From: Sclerotinia nivalis
Taxonomy: Eukaryota; Ascomycota; Leotiomycetes; Helotiales; Sclerotiniaceae
Length of the DNA: 64,000 nucleotides
Reading direction: 5' to 3'
NCBI GenBank assembly: GCA_029531795.1
Contig: JAPEIS010000002.1
Span: forward strand, 2,170,001-2,234,000
Positions 1-13,470 of the stretch are shown piece after piece. Positions within the stretch are counted from its first letter, which is position 1, and each line of letters begins with the position of its first letter. The position numbers and the translations under genes are program-made. Under the pieces are notes generated by a model. The model was not told the origin of the DNA, searched no databases, and saw only the letters and a list, made by a program, of their open reading frames with translations.

Positions 1-1072
1 AGAATCGTAGGCGGTATGAAGCAAAGTTGAAGATTTGAAGAGTGGTAATTGTTGTTCAATGGAGAGGTTTGGAGCTTTTTAAATCCTCAAATCGTTTTGA
101 TGATCTCCTGAAATAAATTCTTATGTAGCTATTTGACAAAAGAAATGCCGCCTATTTCAGCCCAGAAAAAGACCTTCTAATTCCATTGTGTGAGAGGTAT
201 TCCCTCGCTGTCCGGGCATGATGGATGGCCCTCCGAGATAACCGGGAATTTATTGAATATTGCCCCATTCCGCCCTTCAAAATAGCGCGATTGGGGTGGC
301 TGTGATACTTTGAAAGAAGAAGACATGTTCCAAAAAATGATTCCACCGGGCATGTACACTCAGGAATATGATGGAGCAGATGAAAATTCTGTAATGGACC
401 AGCTTTCAAGGCAATGGACGAATTTGCTTAGAATCCATTCCTTTGGCCTTGGTGATCGTGAGGAGGAAAGCCTTATGGTGCGGCCACTTGGAATCATGCT
501 AACAAAGCCGAAACGGCTCCCTTTACATCGTGATATTTTGACTACGAAGATATAGAAAGACATGGCTCTGTCATGAACGAACTAGGTTTAAATTAAGACA
601 TATTTGCGAAAGATATACACCGGGACAAAGATGAAAACGCGATGCATGCAACTTTAGCCATTATAGATGCCATTGTATGATGGTGCACTATGGTCATCAA
701 GCAATCTTTTATATAAACGACATGGGCTTGCATGGAGATATATGAAAACAAAAGTCCAAATTTTGTTTGAGTCTATGATATGAAATATGAAATCTTCTTT
801 AAGGAAAGCTCTATATGAAATATGAATTGCGCAAAGCTGAATGTCATGACATGAGAAAATGCAGCCAACAATTGAATGCCATAAAGTCTCCGCACAAAAA
901 ATCTAACACGAATCTACCTCGGACCTCCTCAATGCGTTTTATCCAATGCCAGTACTCAATCCCCAGATACGCCTGACATGCAGTGGGCCAAAAAAGACGA
1001 AATTATCGAAGGACTTTGTCGACTAGACGGTACGTTAGAACTAAAATGAAACTCCAATAGATATCGACATAC
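1..1072. other. Left-edge non-coding region
   Basis: No supported gene. Open frames here are under 90 codons, many lack an ATG, and none resembles a family I recognise. The stretch from about 600 to 900 is AT-rich. It lies downstream of the small minus-strand Cys-rich ORF and may hold its 3' untranslated region. Confidence 0.5.
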
Positions 1073-1261
1073 TCAGCCATAGTGGTGGGATCTGATTTTG
1101 ACCCATTGCACAGGACAAAATTCACACCGCACATGTGCACATTCCGGGCAGCTCAAGATTTCCGTGGTCATCCCCGACGACCGATAGTTGCCCCTAGGAT
1201 CACGGCACCAACAACAAGACCAAACATAAACACTGGCTTTTGGAGCTGATTGAGTAGGCAT
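1073..1261 (-). CDS. Small Cys-rich (zinc-ribbon-like) protein, 62 aa
   Basis: A 62-codon ORF with a true ATG and no visible intron. The peptide has a CxxC pair (SCCWCRD), then a second cluster, CPECAHVRCEFC, with spacing C-x2-C-x4-C-x2-C and a His between. This arrangement of two CxxC knuckles about 25 residues apart resembles a small zinc ribbon. Short proteins of this pattern, with a W/Y before the first CxxC and a CPxCxHxRC-like second knuckle, are common as uncharacterised proteins in Leotiomycetes (recalled, not checked). There is no signal peptide, so a zinc-binding intracellular role is more likely than a secreted Cys-rich effector. The function is unknown. It could be a chance ORF in a gene-poor region; the patterned Cys residues are the only support. 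Confidence 0.42.
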   Translation of the reverse strand: MPTQSAPKASVYVWSCCWCRDPRGNYRSSGMTTEILSCPECAHVRCEFCPVQWVKIRSHHYG

Positions 1262-4200
1262 TTCGAAGACAAAAGTTCGGTTGATTCGAGAGAGAAGGGG
1301 AGAGGACGTAATAGTCTGGAAAGGCAGATGAGAGGCGATTGCTTTATCTTCGACTGTGAGATTTTGGAAGGTTCTGAGAGTTGTGGTTGTATGAGACGCA
1401 GAGTGATGATACTGAAGAGAAAATGCCAGGCAAGAGGAAGAATGAATATTTATGTAGAATCACACCTCGCCCGAAAGTCTTCACCGAAGCTCTCGGTGTG
1501 CTGGGCCATCGAAGTCATGCTCAAAATAGTAGGCTTAGCACTTTTAGACCCCAGCCGCTAAGTCACAGAGAATGAACACCTCTATGATCCGCGGTGAGCT
1601 AGAAAGAGATGAGATCCGTTCTACAAAATTCCTTACACGCTTGTCATTTATGTGATGAACCAATATATGAGAATCTTGCTATGATGGGAACGAGTCTTGC
1701 TGGAGGCGCTGGAGGAGGGCTTCTCGTTTCTCCGAAGTTCTCGGTGAGTCTTAGGTCCTTAGTGCACGGTTACCTAGACACTTCGAAGGATATGACGCTT
1801 CATTCTCTATAAAACGCTCAGTAGAATAAGGCAGGAATAAAAAATAGTAATTAGCGTCCACGTCCGAAAAGGAGCTTTCATTTCCTGTCCATGAAATCAG
1901 GGCCCGGATAAATTTACACCCAAAAGAGTGTGTGATTGATCAACAAGGCTGCAGCAGGGGTTGTGTACCTGCATTAGCTCATATTCCAATTTAGCCCACA
2001 GAGCCTCATTTAGGCATGAGGCTCAAAAAGCGGGCCATGCCAGCGCACATGTGCTCGCTGAATGCCTAGGGCGGACTTTCCCTAGGCAGTCTGAATGCAA
2101 GCTCGGTGAAAAACAATGTACTGTTTGAAACGTTGAATATTCGCGGATGAGCTTTTTTTCGAAAAGACCAGAAACCAGGCAATGAGGAATTAAAGATATT
2201 GAACTGAGCTAAGAATAACCGCCGACAAAGATGAAGACGAAGTTTTGACGTTGATACATGTGAGGATATGCATTCGCGTTCGGTATAATCATCCGTGCAG
2301 TGGAGTATAGTCATTGCTGGTCGAGATCATGGCTCTCTGATATGGAATAACCGTTGCTGATATGCCAGGCCTTATTGCAGAAGGGCTGCCCACACGGTGC
2401 TTCCACCAGTCGCCATGTACACCCGGAAGTAAAGACCGCTAATTCTTCGGGAATCTAATTGAGAATGTGGCGCCAATCACGACCTTATCATGGCGGTCCA
2501 AGCATCTTTTGATACGGATGACGAGTCGAGAATGGCGAACGTCCTACGATGTTTAGCATCAAGTGAAGCCAAGTTCAATAAATGAGAATTGGGACGAAGA
2601 ACAAGACGATGGAGATGATGTGAAGATAGATGTGGAAGCTTTGGGGTTCAGGTTTTTTCAAACTTGGATTTCCTTGACGATCAGGATATTTGTCCGGCTC
2701 CAATAGACGTGTAGGATACCCCGATGAGATTCGAGTTATTAGTGCGATTAAAACACAGATTTGATCCTTCGGTCACGCCCCTATAGTACACCAGCCTCTC
2801 AAGCCAGGACGCTCCAAATAGACGTGCTATTATTGACGAAGCTTTTAGAGCACAATAAAATAGTAGAAACGAGCCAAAAAAAAAGTCAGTAGCATAGCTT
2901 CAAAATACGTCAATTCATGGATCTGACTTGGGGTAGAGTAGCCGCGAAGAACTTGTGTGGCACAATCAAGACCAGACCTGTTTGACCGAGCTACATTCTT
3001 ATTGTTATCAGATCACTGAAAGGAGGTAGACCCAGTATCGTCGGTAGGCACTGTAGGCAGTTAGTGAGGACACAGATGAATTTCTCATAGAGTATGATGG
3101 ATGGGTACAGACAATACTTTATATTTGGTGGTACAGATCATAGATAACCATAGAAGAGTACAGGCTTCACAGTGAAATTTAGAAGATTCAAAATCTTCTT
3201 GTGCTAGAAACAAAATTGTAGTGGGTTCTCGAAATGGTTGAAGAAAATGGGGCAGCCCACTGTCTAATATATGCGATAAGATTCGGTCACGAAATCAATT
3301 TACGTACCTCAACTAAGACACAAATTGCCAATGGTGTGTTGGAGAGGCGACAGCTGACGCATGTAATGTTCTGATGAATTGCTTACCCGATTCTGTTCGA
3401 GGACATCTTCAGATGTCAAGAGCCTCAGATCTTCTCATGACCGTTATATAAAGATTGCAAATCGTTTGCGGCTCAACTCTACTACCTAGCCTCGTCGGCA
3501 TTCACAACATGTTGCGGTCCCCTTGTCCTAGTGTGTATTATCCATGTTAATGTGACTCTCGTCGTCGGGTAAAGTCAGGGATCTGAGCATAAAAAGGTGT
3601 GGAGGAAGGTCACGTCGGGATGATAACCAAGATCGATTTGCTCACGCGTGTGAATTGCTGATGGAGTATGCCCGGACGAGCTAACAACACAAATGTAACG
3701 AGGAATATTCAATATTTGTGTACCTTTTACTTCGCCCAAGGCGTTTGATCCCATCTCAGTAAGAAATTTGCCGCCAACATGAAGTGAGTTGAAGCTAGTC
3801 TGATGCTTCCAGGCTCAATTTGATCGCTACAGTCGACGATGATTATTCTACCAAGGCACCTAGGATAGGATGAATGAGAGAGTCCGAGAGATGCTCAGTG
3901 TGATATGTTCCAGGCAACTTTGTGGAGAGTGAAGCGAACATCTACCTAAGACCCATTTTTCCAGTCTTTGGGTACGGCGACAAAATAAGCTCTATCGATA
4001 ACTTTATAAGAGCAACGGAGAAGTTTAGCTTTGAAGGGCCAACTATAGGATTCAGTCGACTGAGAGACTTCGTGTGCAGATGTAGAGATATTAGAAATAC
4101 AATTCATATAATCCGTTGACAAATGCGGTGACCAATTGATGGCATAACGCATTTATTATTCACGTGTTGTCGGGTCAAATTAAGCTTAGTGAAAATTAAG

Positions 4201-4583
4201 GTTACCGGGTTCACAATAATAAATCGCTTTCATACACAGTGGATCAATCTAATGTCAATCCGTTCAAAAGTGCCACCTGCAATCTCTCAATGTTGGAAAA
4301 CAGAATCTTGGAAACATTCAATCACCAATTCTCATTCCTCAATCCTCAATCTCGATGTCATTCTGTAATTTGAAGATCCATAAACACATTACATGATCCA
4401 AAACTATCTCCACTTTTCAGTGCTCTGTACCTTACCATGAAAGAGATATTTGCTTATTCAATATCAATAAGAAGTACGACACCTTCGCTGATATACATAC
4501 TCAAATACTTGTTGTAATGAATCGTTATTGCAGGTTCGGATATCGCTCTTCCTATTGGCACTCATGCCAACGACTGTTTAGTC
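1262..4583. other. Gene-poor region upstream of pfa5
   Basis: About 3.3 kb with no supported gene. Short coding-like stretches occur, for example an ATG-started acidic stretch near 2490-2690 that needs a frame change at a stop to stay open. None can be assembled into a gene. The last few hundred bases should contain the pfa5 promoter and 5' leader. Confidence 0.5.
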
Positions 4584-6498
4584 ATGTTGCACAGCGATAT
4601 CGAACGCAATAAGCGTGCCGCGAACATATGGACTGCGCGGTTTATACCTTTCGCACTCGCCGGCGTGGTTGGGTATTCAACATATGTTGTAGTTGCCATT
4701 CTTTGTGGTATGGAGCAGAAAATTGCGATCTAAACTCATATCACGGCCTGCTAACATGTCGCTGTTCAGTGAATTACCTTTTGGTCGAACAGAAAAATAC
4801 GAAAGCCGCAGTGCCTATTCTTGTTATATATTTTTTGTTGTTCATCCTCATGGGCTCGTCTTTTTTCCGAGTTGTGTATATGACGACCTTCGATCCTCCC
4901 TACGCGCCACTGGGAGTTGGTGCTGCAAGAGCCCAGCCTCGAAAGAAACGAAAAGATGACGATATTGGCGGAGAAGAATACACTTCAGGGAATCTTGATG
5001 CATCTAAAGATGACCCGGATTCTCCTGGTCTCGAATTATTTTACACAAAAGATGTCTTTTGCGCGGAAAGAGATGGAAAACCTAGATGGTGTTCTGAGTG
5101 TTGCATATGGAAATTGGATCGCCAGCATCACTGTAGTGTTGTGGGAAGATGTATATACAAAATGGATCATTACTGCCCGTGGTATGTCCACTGTCGTTTT
5201 TCGCATCCTTGTAGCTAACAAAGTTTAGGGTAGGAGGTCCTATTGGCGAGAATAATTTCAAGTTTTTCATCCAATTTGTTGGATACACTGCGTTGTTCTG
5301 TATGAACGCCCTTGTAGTGATGGCAATATACATTAATCAGCAGCGTGGCACTCAGGTATGACTGATTTCCATACATTCTTTTGCTAATATCGTCAGAAGA
5401 CCCTTAATGGAATTGATGATTTATTTTCCTCAATATTCTGTTCGGCGACGATGGGGATCAAAAATAGGATTTTGCTAACATAGACTAATTTTGTCATCAG
5501 GGCGTTTCTGTCAACCATCAATTCATTGCCGTTCTCGCATTGTAAGCCAGTAGTCATCTTGACACAATTGTTACTGACCATAAATATCCAGAGCTGCTTT
5601 CTTTGGCTTATTCACTGGGACGATGTTCCTTACATCCGTGAGACTGGCTGTCGACAACTTGACACAAGTCGAAGACATCAGTAGATTTGGAAAGATCCAT
5701 AGACTAGCAATACTAAAGCCCTCGCCTCAAAGATTGGCTGAAATCAGTGCGACGGCCGCCACGACACAAACATATTCTGAGATCACGTATCCCTTGGATA
5801 TTCCACCTCCCTTGGACGGCACTCAGATAAATCGGCCGTACGTGAAAACTATCAGGCACGACCGATTTTCCGAACCAATTCCACTCCAGGACGCAAGACG
5901 AATGGCCGGCCTTACAGGCATCCCTATCAATGCAGCAATAGACCCAGCGCATGAGAATTTCCATCTCAGAGATTCGCGATCAGAATCAACAGACGTCATT
6001 GTTGATAACTCGTCAAGCACTCTTCCACCATCGCAAAATATCGAAACATCGACGATTGGTGAGCTCCAACCACACATACAAAATTCTGAACGACTGAATA
6101 GAGACCAGAAAGCTGCGCGCACCTTTGCAATACTTGAAATGTCTCCCGGGGATAATCCTTGGGATCTTGGATCTGCTCTATTAAATTGGAAGTCAGTCAT
6201 GGGAGAACATTTTATTGACTGGTTTCTCCCCATGAAGAGAAGTCCTTGTTGTAACCACGAAAATACAGAAAGCCAATTCTCGATTGGTCCGTCTGTGGAT
6301 CGCCTTCGAGCGTCAGTCTGTTTCATTCCACCTGATGAAGTACGTCCTGAAAGACGACGAAGTAAACCGAACCAAGTCGAGGAAGGCCAAGCCAATCTGT
6401 CTGGGCGGCGTTATAGCCCGAAATATGAAGACACTGGACGAAGGACGGATGAAACAGAACTACGAGATCTCCGCACTCGCAATCCTCGGCATAAATAG
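4584..6498 (+). CDS. pfa5: Palmitoyltransferase Pfa5 (DHHC family, DHYC variant), five exons
   Basis: Protein S-acyltransferase that attaches palmitate to Cys of target proteins on endomembranes. Exons by GT-AG splicing: 4584-4707, 4770-5181, 5229-5355, 5501-5541 and 5592-6498, giving 536 aa. Membrane segments lie near residues 20-41 and 55-78, and two more follow the catalytic domain. The Cys-rich domain has C149, C152, H162, C163 and C169, and the active-site motif reads D174-H-Y-C177, followed by PWVGG. Pfa5 orthologues of moulds have DHFC or DHYC with PWVGG, so the Tyr is probably a family trait, not a defect. The tail contains NPWDLG, a [17 protein letters not shown] segment and an Arg-rich end. 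The 41-nt fourth exon is supported by the join giving a continuous hydrophobic segment (AVLALAAFFGLF). The start is the first ATG before the first membrane segment; an upstream exon cannot be excluded. Confidence 0.85.
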
Positions 6499-9400
6499 CC
6501 TAGATTCATATACACTTGATAAACTTAACGAAGGTCGTGTGGCATGAAGCGGAGACATGCTTTGAAACCAGCACTTGCATCATATGGGATCGGCGTTGGA
6601 TGGATTACCATACCAGTATATAGAATCACTACCTACATGTAATCATTAATGTAATTTGAGGTTAGAAAAGGTATTCCAACACAGGGTGATATCCTCAAGC
6701 TCGTCAAGTCTCGGGAGTACTTAACCCATGGCAATATCCCCAGTTCATTGTCTCCACCATCTAGAATCTTGCGCATCGCGATCACAGCTGTTCAATGATT
6801 GCCAACTCTAGCGGATTCCCATTGTTGTCGAGATAGCTCTTGCTGATCCTCGACTTATGCGAAGGTATTACAGTATGCATTTTTTTCGCCTACGCCGGTC
6901 TCTTAGTATACTAATAGCTGGGTATGAATCAAAAAGCTCGCCTCTTGCATCCGTCACAGACCCTAACACTGATATTAATCTATGACTAACTTAGTCTCAT
7001 TTTTGAGGAACCGAATTTCGTACATTGAGAGTATATCTCACGTGACACAACTAGTCCATGTCCTACCTTGTCTTGCCTGACAACGGAGTGCGTCAATTAA
7101 ATGTTGCAGAATCGGTACAGGGAGTCTCGGGAGGGTTGACTGCAAAATCCTGCTCCATGCCAATATGCCTTCGACCCCACGATTTCCGACGGACTTCCGG
7201 CGAATGCTTTGCTCCAGGGCACCCGTACGTACGGCCACCTGGATATTAGAGCTGCCAAAGCTTGCAACGACAGGACACCATGCATAGTTCCCCAAGCACT
7301 CTCAGTAAGGCAGTTTTTGGATACTCAACATGGCACGAACTTCGTCAACATTGAGGCTGAATCAAAATCAAAAGGTGGTACATGGTTCAACCGCCAGACC
7401 TTCCAGCAACTTTTAGTTCGACTTGGCAATGTTGAGAAATCGTCGAGTTCGATTACTGGCCATGCAAGCAACTTGTCAGGAGTAAATTTCCATCTAATGC
7501 ACCATCAAGAGACAGATTTTCAATGTAAAAAGTTAAAGATTACGCCTGAGGGTATGGATCGGCTACAATCCAGCTGTAGCTATTACAGCTCGCTTCCAGA
7601 CGTGGATCTTCGTGCTGATGTGCAGCAGTGAACACAACGACCCTCGAGCATGACACTTTCAATTACATCAGAAACTGGAGATCTTGGGAATATGCAGGAT
7701 AAAGGAAGAAATGATTCCTAACGCCTCTAAGCAAATTCTTCCACGCCAACCAATCTATAGGACCCCTACAATCAGCTCCAATGGAAAATCCAGTGTCGGT
7801 AAAGAACAAAAATAAGCAAAATGTCTAAAAAACAACTCCTACGCCTGACGAAACAACACATCTCAAAAGAAACTCCATCCGCAGTCGTTGCATCACGCAA
7901 ATCGCTTCCCTCTCCCCACAACTCTGCATCATATCATTCCCATCAATTAATCATTTCCGATCCAGATTCCTTGGACTAGCATATTCGATGACATGATGTA
8001 TCTAATTCCATCCTTGTTGTTAAGGAATAGAACAAGAGGTACAGTAGGGGTGCGCGCAATCGGGACAGTACCAACCCCACATTCTGGAATCGACTTCCCG
8101 CGGGCATTGGCAGCATATCCACCATCCGTCCATGCTGGGGTTATTTGTTGCTGTATATGCAGACATTGTGAATCTAGACCATCAGTATGTATTTCAGTGA
8201 TGGGAGTGGCCTCAAGAGTCAAATACCTCAAGCCTTGATTTTCTTGTCGGCAAGTTTCACTCTTCTTGGTGAGGCAGTGAGCAATTTTTTGGCCGGGAGA
8301 AGTTGATATATCGAGAGATCGGCTGCGTCTTAATTTTGTCTTCTAATGTTTGAGAGATGGTGATTTGGATTTAAATCATTTCGAGGAACGAACGCGATTA
8401 AGTACTTCGAAGAATCGCTGCTCCAGAGACCAAGCCGAGAATGTTTACCTTTCTGACGCCCCCATCGTCGATGTTCCAACATCTCACCCGGGCATGGCCG
8501 CCCCTCAAAGCATCCGTCATTTGTAGCGACTAGCCCTGGCGATTCTCCCAAATCATTGCTGAAAGGTGGCACAGCTACTGTCAATATATAGTCTTCCCCG
8601 TGGTATGTTGCGGCGATGCATTGGAAGTTTGCAGGTTCGTCGTTGAGGAAGCTCTGTCCGGGCAATATCACTCTTTCTAGATTCCTTTGGGAGCCAATCT
8701 ATCGGAATCAGGCATATCCTACTGGCTCGTGTGGCGCCGAATATCTTCTGGCATACCGCTTGGATGAAACGGGACCATTTTCGAAGTTATTTGGAAGCTC
8801 ATCAAACAATCAAGCGGTGGATAATGGGCATTCGCAAAGTCCCAAGGAAAGCTTTAGCGTATGGCGCGTGGGATTTGGGTCGAAAGAAAGGTTTAGTAGA
8901 TCCCGAAGTCCGTTCGTTACTGGAATCCATTTGAAGTGACCTGCCCCTGAGTTCATAACACCCTGGAATCTTTAAGAGCGCTTCAATAATCGGTCATTAA
9001 TACGAGCTTTACTGAGGTAGCTGTTCAACTAGCGTGCCTTGTATAGTCAATCTTATCCATCCTACAACCATGTCAACGAGAAATCCTTGAAGGATTGCAA
9101 AAATCACTGCAGCCCTTTTTGGGAGATATTGCGTATCTATCTCTGAAGGTGTTCTCTACCCTCTCAATCCTGCACGCAAGTTTTGGATTTTTTGGTGTAA
9201 TTTTGTGATAAGAAAGAATCATGAGGCTAGCGAAGAGCCGGGAGTTGGATCTCAGCAGGGCATGCACCTTTTCTTGAGGCTTGAAGCTGTCAATTATGGC
9301 GCTGGAACCTATCATGTGTTTATTTTTGTCATTCCTCAATGGATGGGGCTATATCCAACGGCGATGGGAGGAATCAGGTGAATAGAGAATACAGGTTTGG

Positions 9401-11756
9401 CGGCATCTATCGACAAGGAGTTAACACAAGCTTTATCAAACCCTAACAAAGTACTTGAATATTGTGCTTGACAGAGAGACGCAGACAATCACCAGTTCTG
9501 CTGACTGTTCATAGCCTCGCGTTATACATATGCATGACACATGAGAGCTAAGTTCCGACCTAGCAATAAGGATTATGTGCGCTGCGTATCGGAGTTATTG
9601 GTCTGTTGTCTGACACCATGTCAGTACATTGGGATATGAAAAAACAGCCTTATTCTGACTGCATCATCCGACCGTATTAGGTAGCATTGCTTTATTCTGC
9701 CATACCATCCTCCAGGAGTCGCCCTCAAGCTGCAAGTATTTTGAGATGAGTTACATGAGTTATGCAACTACACTGGTTATACTTAACATGAGCATGGCAA
9801 CCACAGGCAGCATTCAGGGTTATCTGCTTTCGAGTAATCTTGATTCCCGTCACAGCAGCCAGATCGATGCCAGACCCAAGACCGCAGGCACAGTAGGTCG
9901 CAGGAAACTCAAAATTAACTGATCTTGGTGCGATAAGGATTGTGAAATCACTCATACTAATAAGTTTGATAGTCATTAGATTGTCTTCGAGGATTCTCAA
10001 TGGAAGACCCGAATGGAGTTTTCAGTTGATTCATCTTGAGTCCAACTCCTCCAAGACTTCTTCTACCTATGTCTCAATACAAAAAGAGCCTCATTCTGCA
10101 AGGAATTTGATGGCACGTCCACAAGAACTACTACATCACCATCCCGAAACGCTCACATGCATTGCGAGACCGTTTGTGTGACCATCATTACAACCAGTCT
10201 AGTCCTCATAAGGATACTGTTATTCTCCAAACACACCTATCACAGCCCCAAGATCTGGTTTTTGTTATTTATCATACAGGCCAGCATGCAGCATGAGCGT
10301 GCTGAGATCATATTTCGTCTGCCGGCTGCTTTTTCTTCTCGTCCCTAGCTCTCTTTCCATAACATTCGTCCCTTCAAAGAACCTCATCAACATTGAAATG
10401 CTAACAAGTAATATCCTGATCGATCTTACATCTTGTTTCCAGTCGACTTCCCTTCCAATCCATCAAGCGCGTCTTCGATAAGTCCGATATGTCCTCTCAA
10501 GGTACCTTCCAACTCATCCTGCATGCCATTAGTTGGCGCAACGCCGTTGACCCCAACTCAAGCGCAAAAACTCTAGAAAGAATGCATGAAGGTCTCAAAT
10601 TAGCTAATCTTTCCATAGGCCCATGAACTCCTGATCTCTTTGAAGTTAATCATTACCTAATCGCAAAAGCCCATTAGAACCGGCTGTCAAAAGGAGATTG
10701 GGAATATAAACATGGACTTATGTGCTTGGCTATCAAGGAAGGTACACCGGCCCATGGTTACATTGAGAACTTTGAATCCTGTTTATCGACGGATGCTGAG
10801 CTGATAATTAGCCTGAATTTTCTGCCAACAAAAGGTAGTCCTCTATACCGAGTGATGGGTATCCTCCAGTTCTTCCTGTTGACACTGGCCTCGGGTAACC
10901 TCCCGAATGCAGTGTTCTTATCAATAAGAAAGAAAAAGATTTATAACATACCATTCTTGCTCCATGATCCTCAGACATTTCAACCATATGCGACCTCAAT
11001 GTGTACGTGCTACCCAAAACAACAATTAAGGTAGTAAAATTTAGAGCCGAGGATTTCGTAGAAACGACATAATTATCTTCAGATTATTGACTAATTGAAT
11101 ATGCAGGCCAGCTGAATTGAATTCGACAAGTAAAATTAAAGAGGTTGCTGTAACTACAAATAAATATGAGCTTCACAGTGAGGCGGTTGTGCAGTATAAT
11201 AAATGTTGACCTTTTGCAAAGAACCAAGCTATGTCATGACATCAGTGTTTCCCGAGGTTTTCGGTCGAGGCGTGGTACATCAGGCAATCACGTCTCCCAT
11301 TACGAAAAAAGCAAACTCCAACGCGTCCTCATCAATCGGGATCGCATTTGTGCTCTCTATTGACTCCTTCGGTCCATATGAGCACAAGATATTCAAGATC
11401 AGCTTTTCCTTTATAAGTCCGTTTGCTTGGCAATCACAGTCAATTTATTCAACAAGCGATTGAGCTGGATTGCTCTACTTCGTACCCAAGGTAGGACTCG
11501 GAATCATTTCACCATACTGGCGGCGGCGAAGCTATATCTTGATACTGGAACACAAATGGAATATCGCTCTCGAAAGTCGAACAGTTTCTTGGCGAAAGCT
11601 ACTTCGTTCTTCAGGTTCGAACTGAATATTCAAAATACGGTGTGCAATTACTCCATGACATCGAAACTAATTATTCGGATCGTTTAGACAAATTATGGCC
11701 ACGGAATAGCAATCTACAACACACAAATATTTTCATCGGGAAGGAAACCTGAAGCC
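6499..11756. other. Gene-poor region with decayed coding-like fragments
   Basis: About 5.3 kb without a gene I can assemble. Several fragments look coding in composition but end at stops or change frame: plus strand 7209-7631, minus strand 8330-8671 and 7947-8231, plus strand 8647-8934, and plus strand around 10470-11034 with in-frame stops. None matches a family I recognise. This reads as a graveyard of old gene or element remnants, or as unannotated multi-exon genes whose exons are too short to call by eye. The last few hundred bases are the pol eta promoter region. Confidence 0.4.
8647..8934 (+). pseudogene. Possible 3' exon or gene remnant, unknown protein
   Basis: A 95-codon open stretch ending in a stop, with no ATG of its own, so it could only be a 3' exon or a remnant. 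The last 65 residues (rich in W, R, K and L, with repeated basic helices and a DPEVRSLLESI ending) have the look of a real protein C-terminus. Possible acceptor AGs (for example at 8634 and 8680) precede it, but I find no convincing partner exon upstream. The family is not recognised. A competing frame on the same strand is also open here, so this may be chance. Confidence 0.2.
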
Positions 11757-13004
11757 ATGTCTTCTTCGCAACCCTTTGTGCAGTCCTCCCCTCTTCAGGC
11801 CTCACCATCGCGCCGCAAGAAGAGTCGGTTTACATATAGACAGCTTGCACAATTAGCTGTTTCTGCTACATCATGCCCTCTGAGAGTGATCGCACATCTT
11901 GACCTTGATGCATTTTATGCACAGGTTGAGATGGTAAGATTAGGAATTGAGGAGGAAAAACCATTAGCGGTGCAACAATGGTAAGGATTCTTTTTTTTCA
12001 TAATGGTTGGCAGTTATGTCTTTTGAAGACATAGTAAAGCTAACACATGGATTCAATACAGGCAAGGGCTCATAGCTATCAATTATCCAGCGAGGGAATT
12101 CGGTCTCAATCGCCATATAACTATCACGGAAGCCAAGAAGCTCTGTCCAGATCTCATATGTCAACATGTTGCGACCTGGCGCGAAGGTGATGAGAAGTGG
12201 GCCTACCATGACGATGCGTTTAAGAATATTGCTACACATAAGGTTTCCTTGGATCCTTACAGACTCGAATCAAGAAGGATACTAGCTTGTATAAAAGATT
12301 GTCTTCCTAAAGATTTGCAGAGGGTGGAGAAAGCTAGTGTAGATGAGGTTTTCATGGATCTCTCCTCCCAAGTTCATGCGATCCTTTTGGAGAGATATCC
12401 AGAGTTGCAAGGCCCCGCTCCTTATGATGATTTGACGGAGCAACTGTCTTTACCTCCCACGACCGTTCTTGACTGGAAAGCGGATGCACTGGTAGATCTA
12501 GATACAGATGAAACAGAAACTGATGATCCTGATTGGGATGATATAGCAATGCTTATTGGTTCCGAGATCGTACGCACAGTCCGGGCCGCAATACGTGAGA
12601 AACTCAAATATACTTGTTCTGCCGGCATTGCCCAAAACAAAATGCTTTCCAAACTGGGTTCCGCACATAGGAAGCCAAATCAACAGACCGTCATTCGAAA
12701 TCGGGCTGTTCAGCAATTTCTATCAGGCTTCAAATTTACAAAGATTAGAAATCTTGGGGGTAAGACAGGCGAGGAAGTCGTCAAACTATTTAATACAGAC
12801 ATGGTCAACGATCTTTTGCTTGTTCCCATGGAGCAACTGAAGCAGAAATTAGGAGAAGAAACTGGGACATGGGTCCACAATGTTATTCGTGGAAACGACA
12901 CGAGTGATGTCAACTCACGAACTCAAATAAAGTCAATGTTTGTGAGAATTCCTAATAAGTTATTAAAACACTTAATAATATTTACCGAACCAATAGTTAT
13001 ATGA
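11757..13004 (+). CDS. rad30: Pol eta N-terminal fragment reading into the 5' LTR
   Basis: If transcribed from the native promoter, this part encodes residues 1-367 of pol eta, then about 21 LTR-encoded residues before a TGA at 13002-13004. The product is 388 aa after splicing of 11981-12061. It retains palm and fingers with both catalytic motifs and the thumb. It lacks the little finger that grips DNA, the ubiquitin-binding zinc finger and the PCNA-binding motif. By family knowledge, such a product should be unable to function properly at stalled forks. The transcript may also end in the LTR, whose AT-rich sequence contains polyadenylation-like signals. Confidence 0.75.
12936..12940. repeat. 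Target-site duplication, left copy (ATGTT)
   Basis: Five bases directly before the 5' LTR, repeated at 18713-18717. Five base pairs is the usual duplication length for copia elements. In the host reading frame it is the codon ATG plus TT. Confidence 0.9.
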
Positions 13005-13470
13005 TCACGTGATATATTAATAATATGATTTCATATTATTAAATTTTATTATTATATAAAATTTCGATCATATATCATATCAGAATGATTTATAATGGAA
13101 TAGAATGAAATGGAAGCATATAGAATTTTCTTATTCTCAGATTGAATACTATTGGTTATTATTTCCTTTTATTATATAAAATGATTCTATAAGATTCGAT
13201 TTAAATCGATCTTATTTATAATCATAGAATAGTGTAGAATCTCATTAAAATCTATAAATACGAAGATCTTCTTCAAAGAATTCTTCGAAAAAATAAGCAG
13301 ATAAAAAATTCAATATTCAATATATATATAATTCTGACTTCAATATTCTATTGTTCATATATTCGATCACTCCTAAGCTAAATACGACTAAGTCTTCCAC
13401 TATTATAATAAATAATATTATAGTATTATTATTATATTATTTATTATTATCCGATCAACCTCCTACGAGA
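12941..13470 (+). repeat. 5' LTR (530 bp)
   Basis: Begins TGTGAGAATTCC and ends CTCCTACGAGA, directly followed by the primer-binding site. The same 530 bases recur at 18183-18712 and I see no difference between the copies. The 5' end has the usual TG, but the 3' end is GA instead of the usual CA. A TATAAATA box lies at 13253-13260. Confidence 0.93.
13253..13260 (+). promoter_or_regulatory. TATA box in 5' LTR
   Basis: TATAAATA, 211 bases before the LTR end. This is a plausible core promoter for the genomic RNA of the element. Confidence 0.5.

Noticed and set aside
5357..5500. Extra pfa5 exon within the third intron
   Set aside because: An in-frame stretch exists after a possible acceptor at 5396-5397, but it hits a stop (TAG) before the conserved sequence resumes; direct joining 5355 to 5501 keeps the family sequence.
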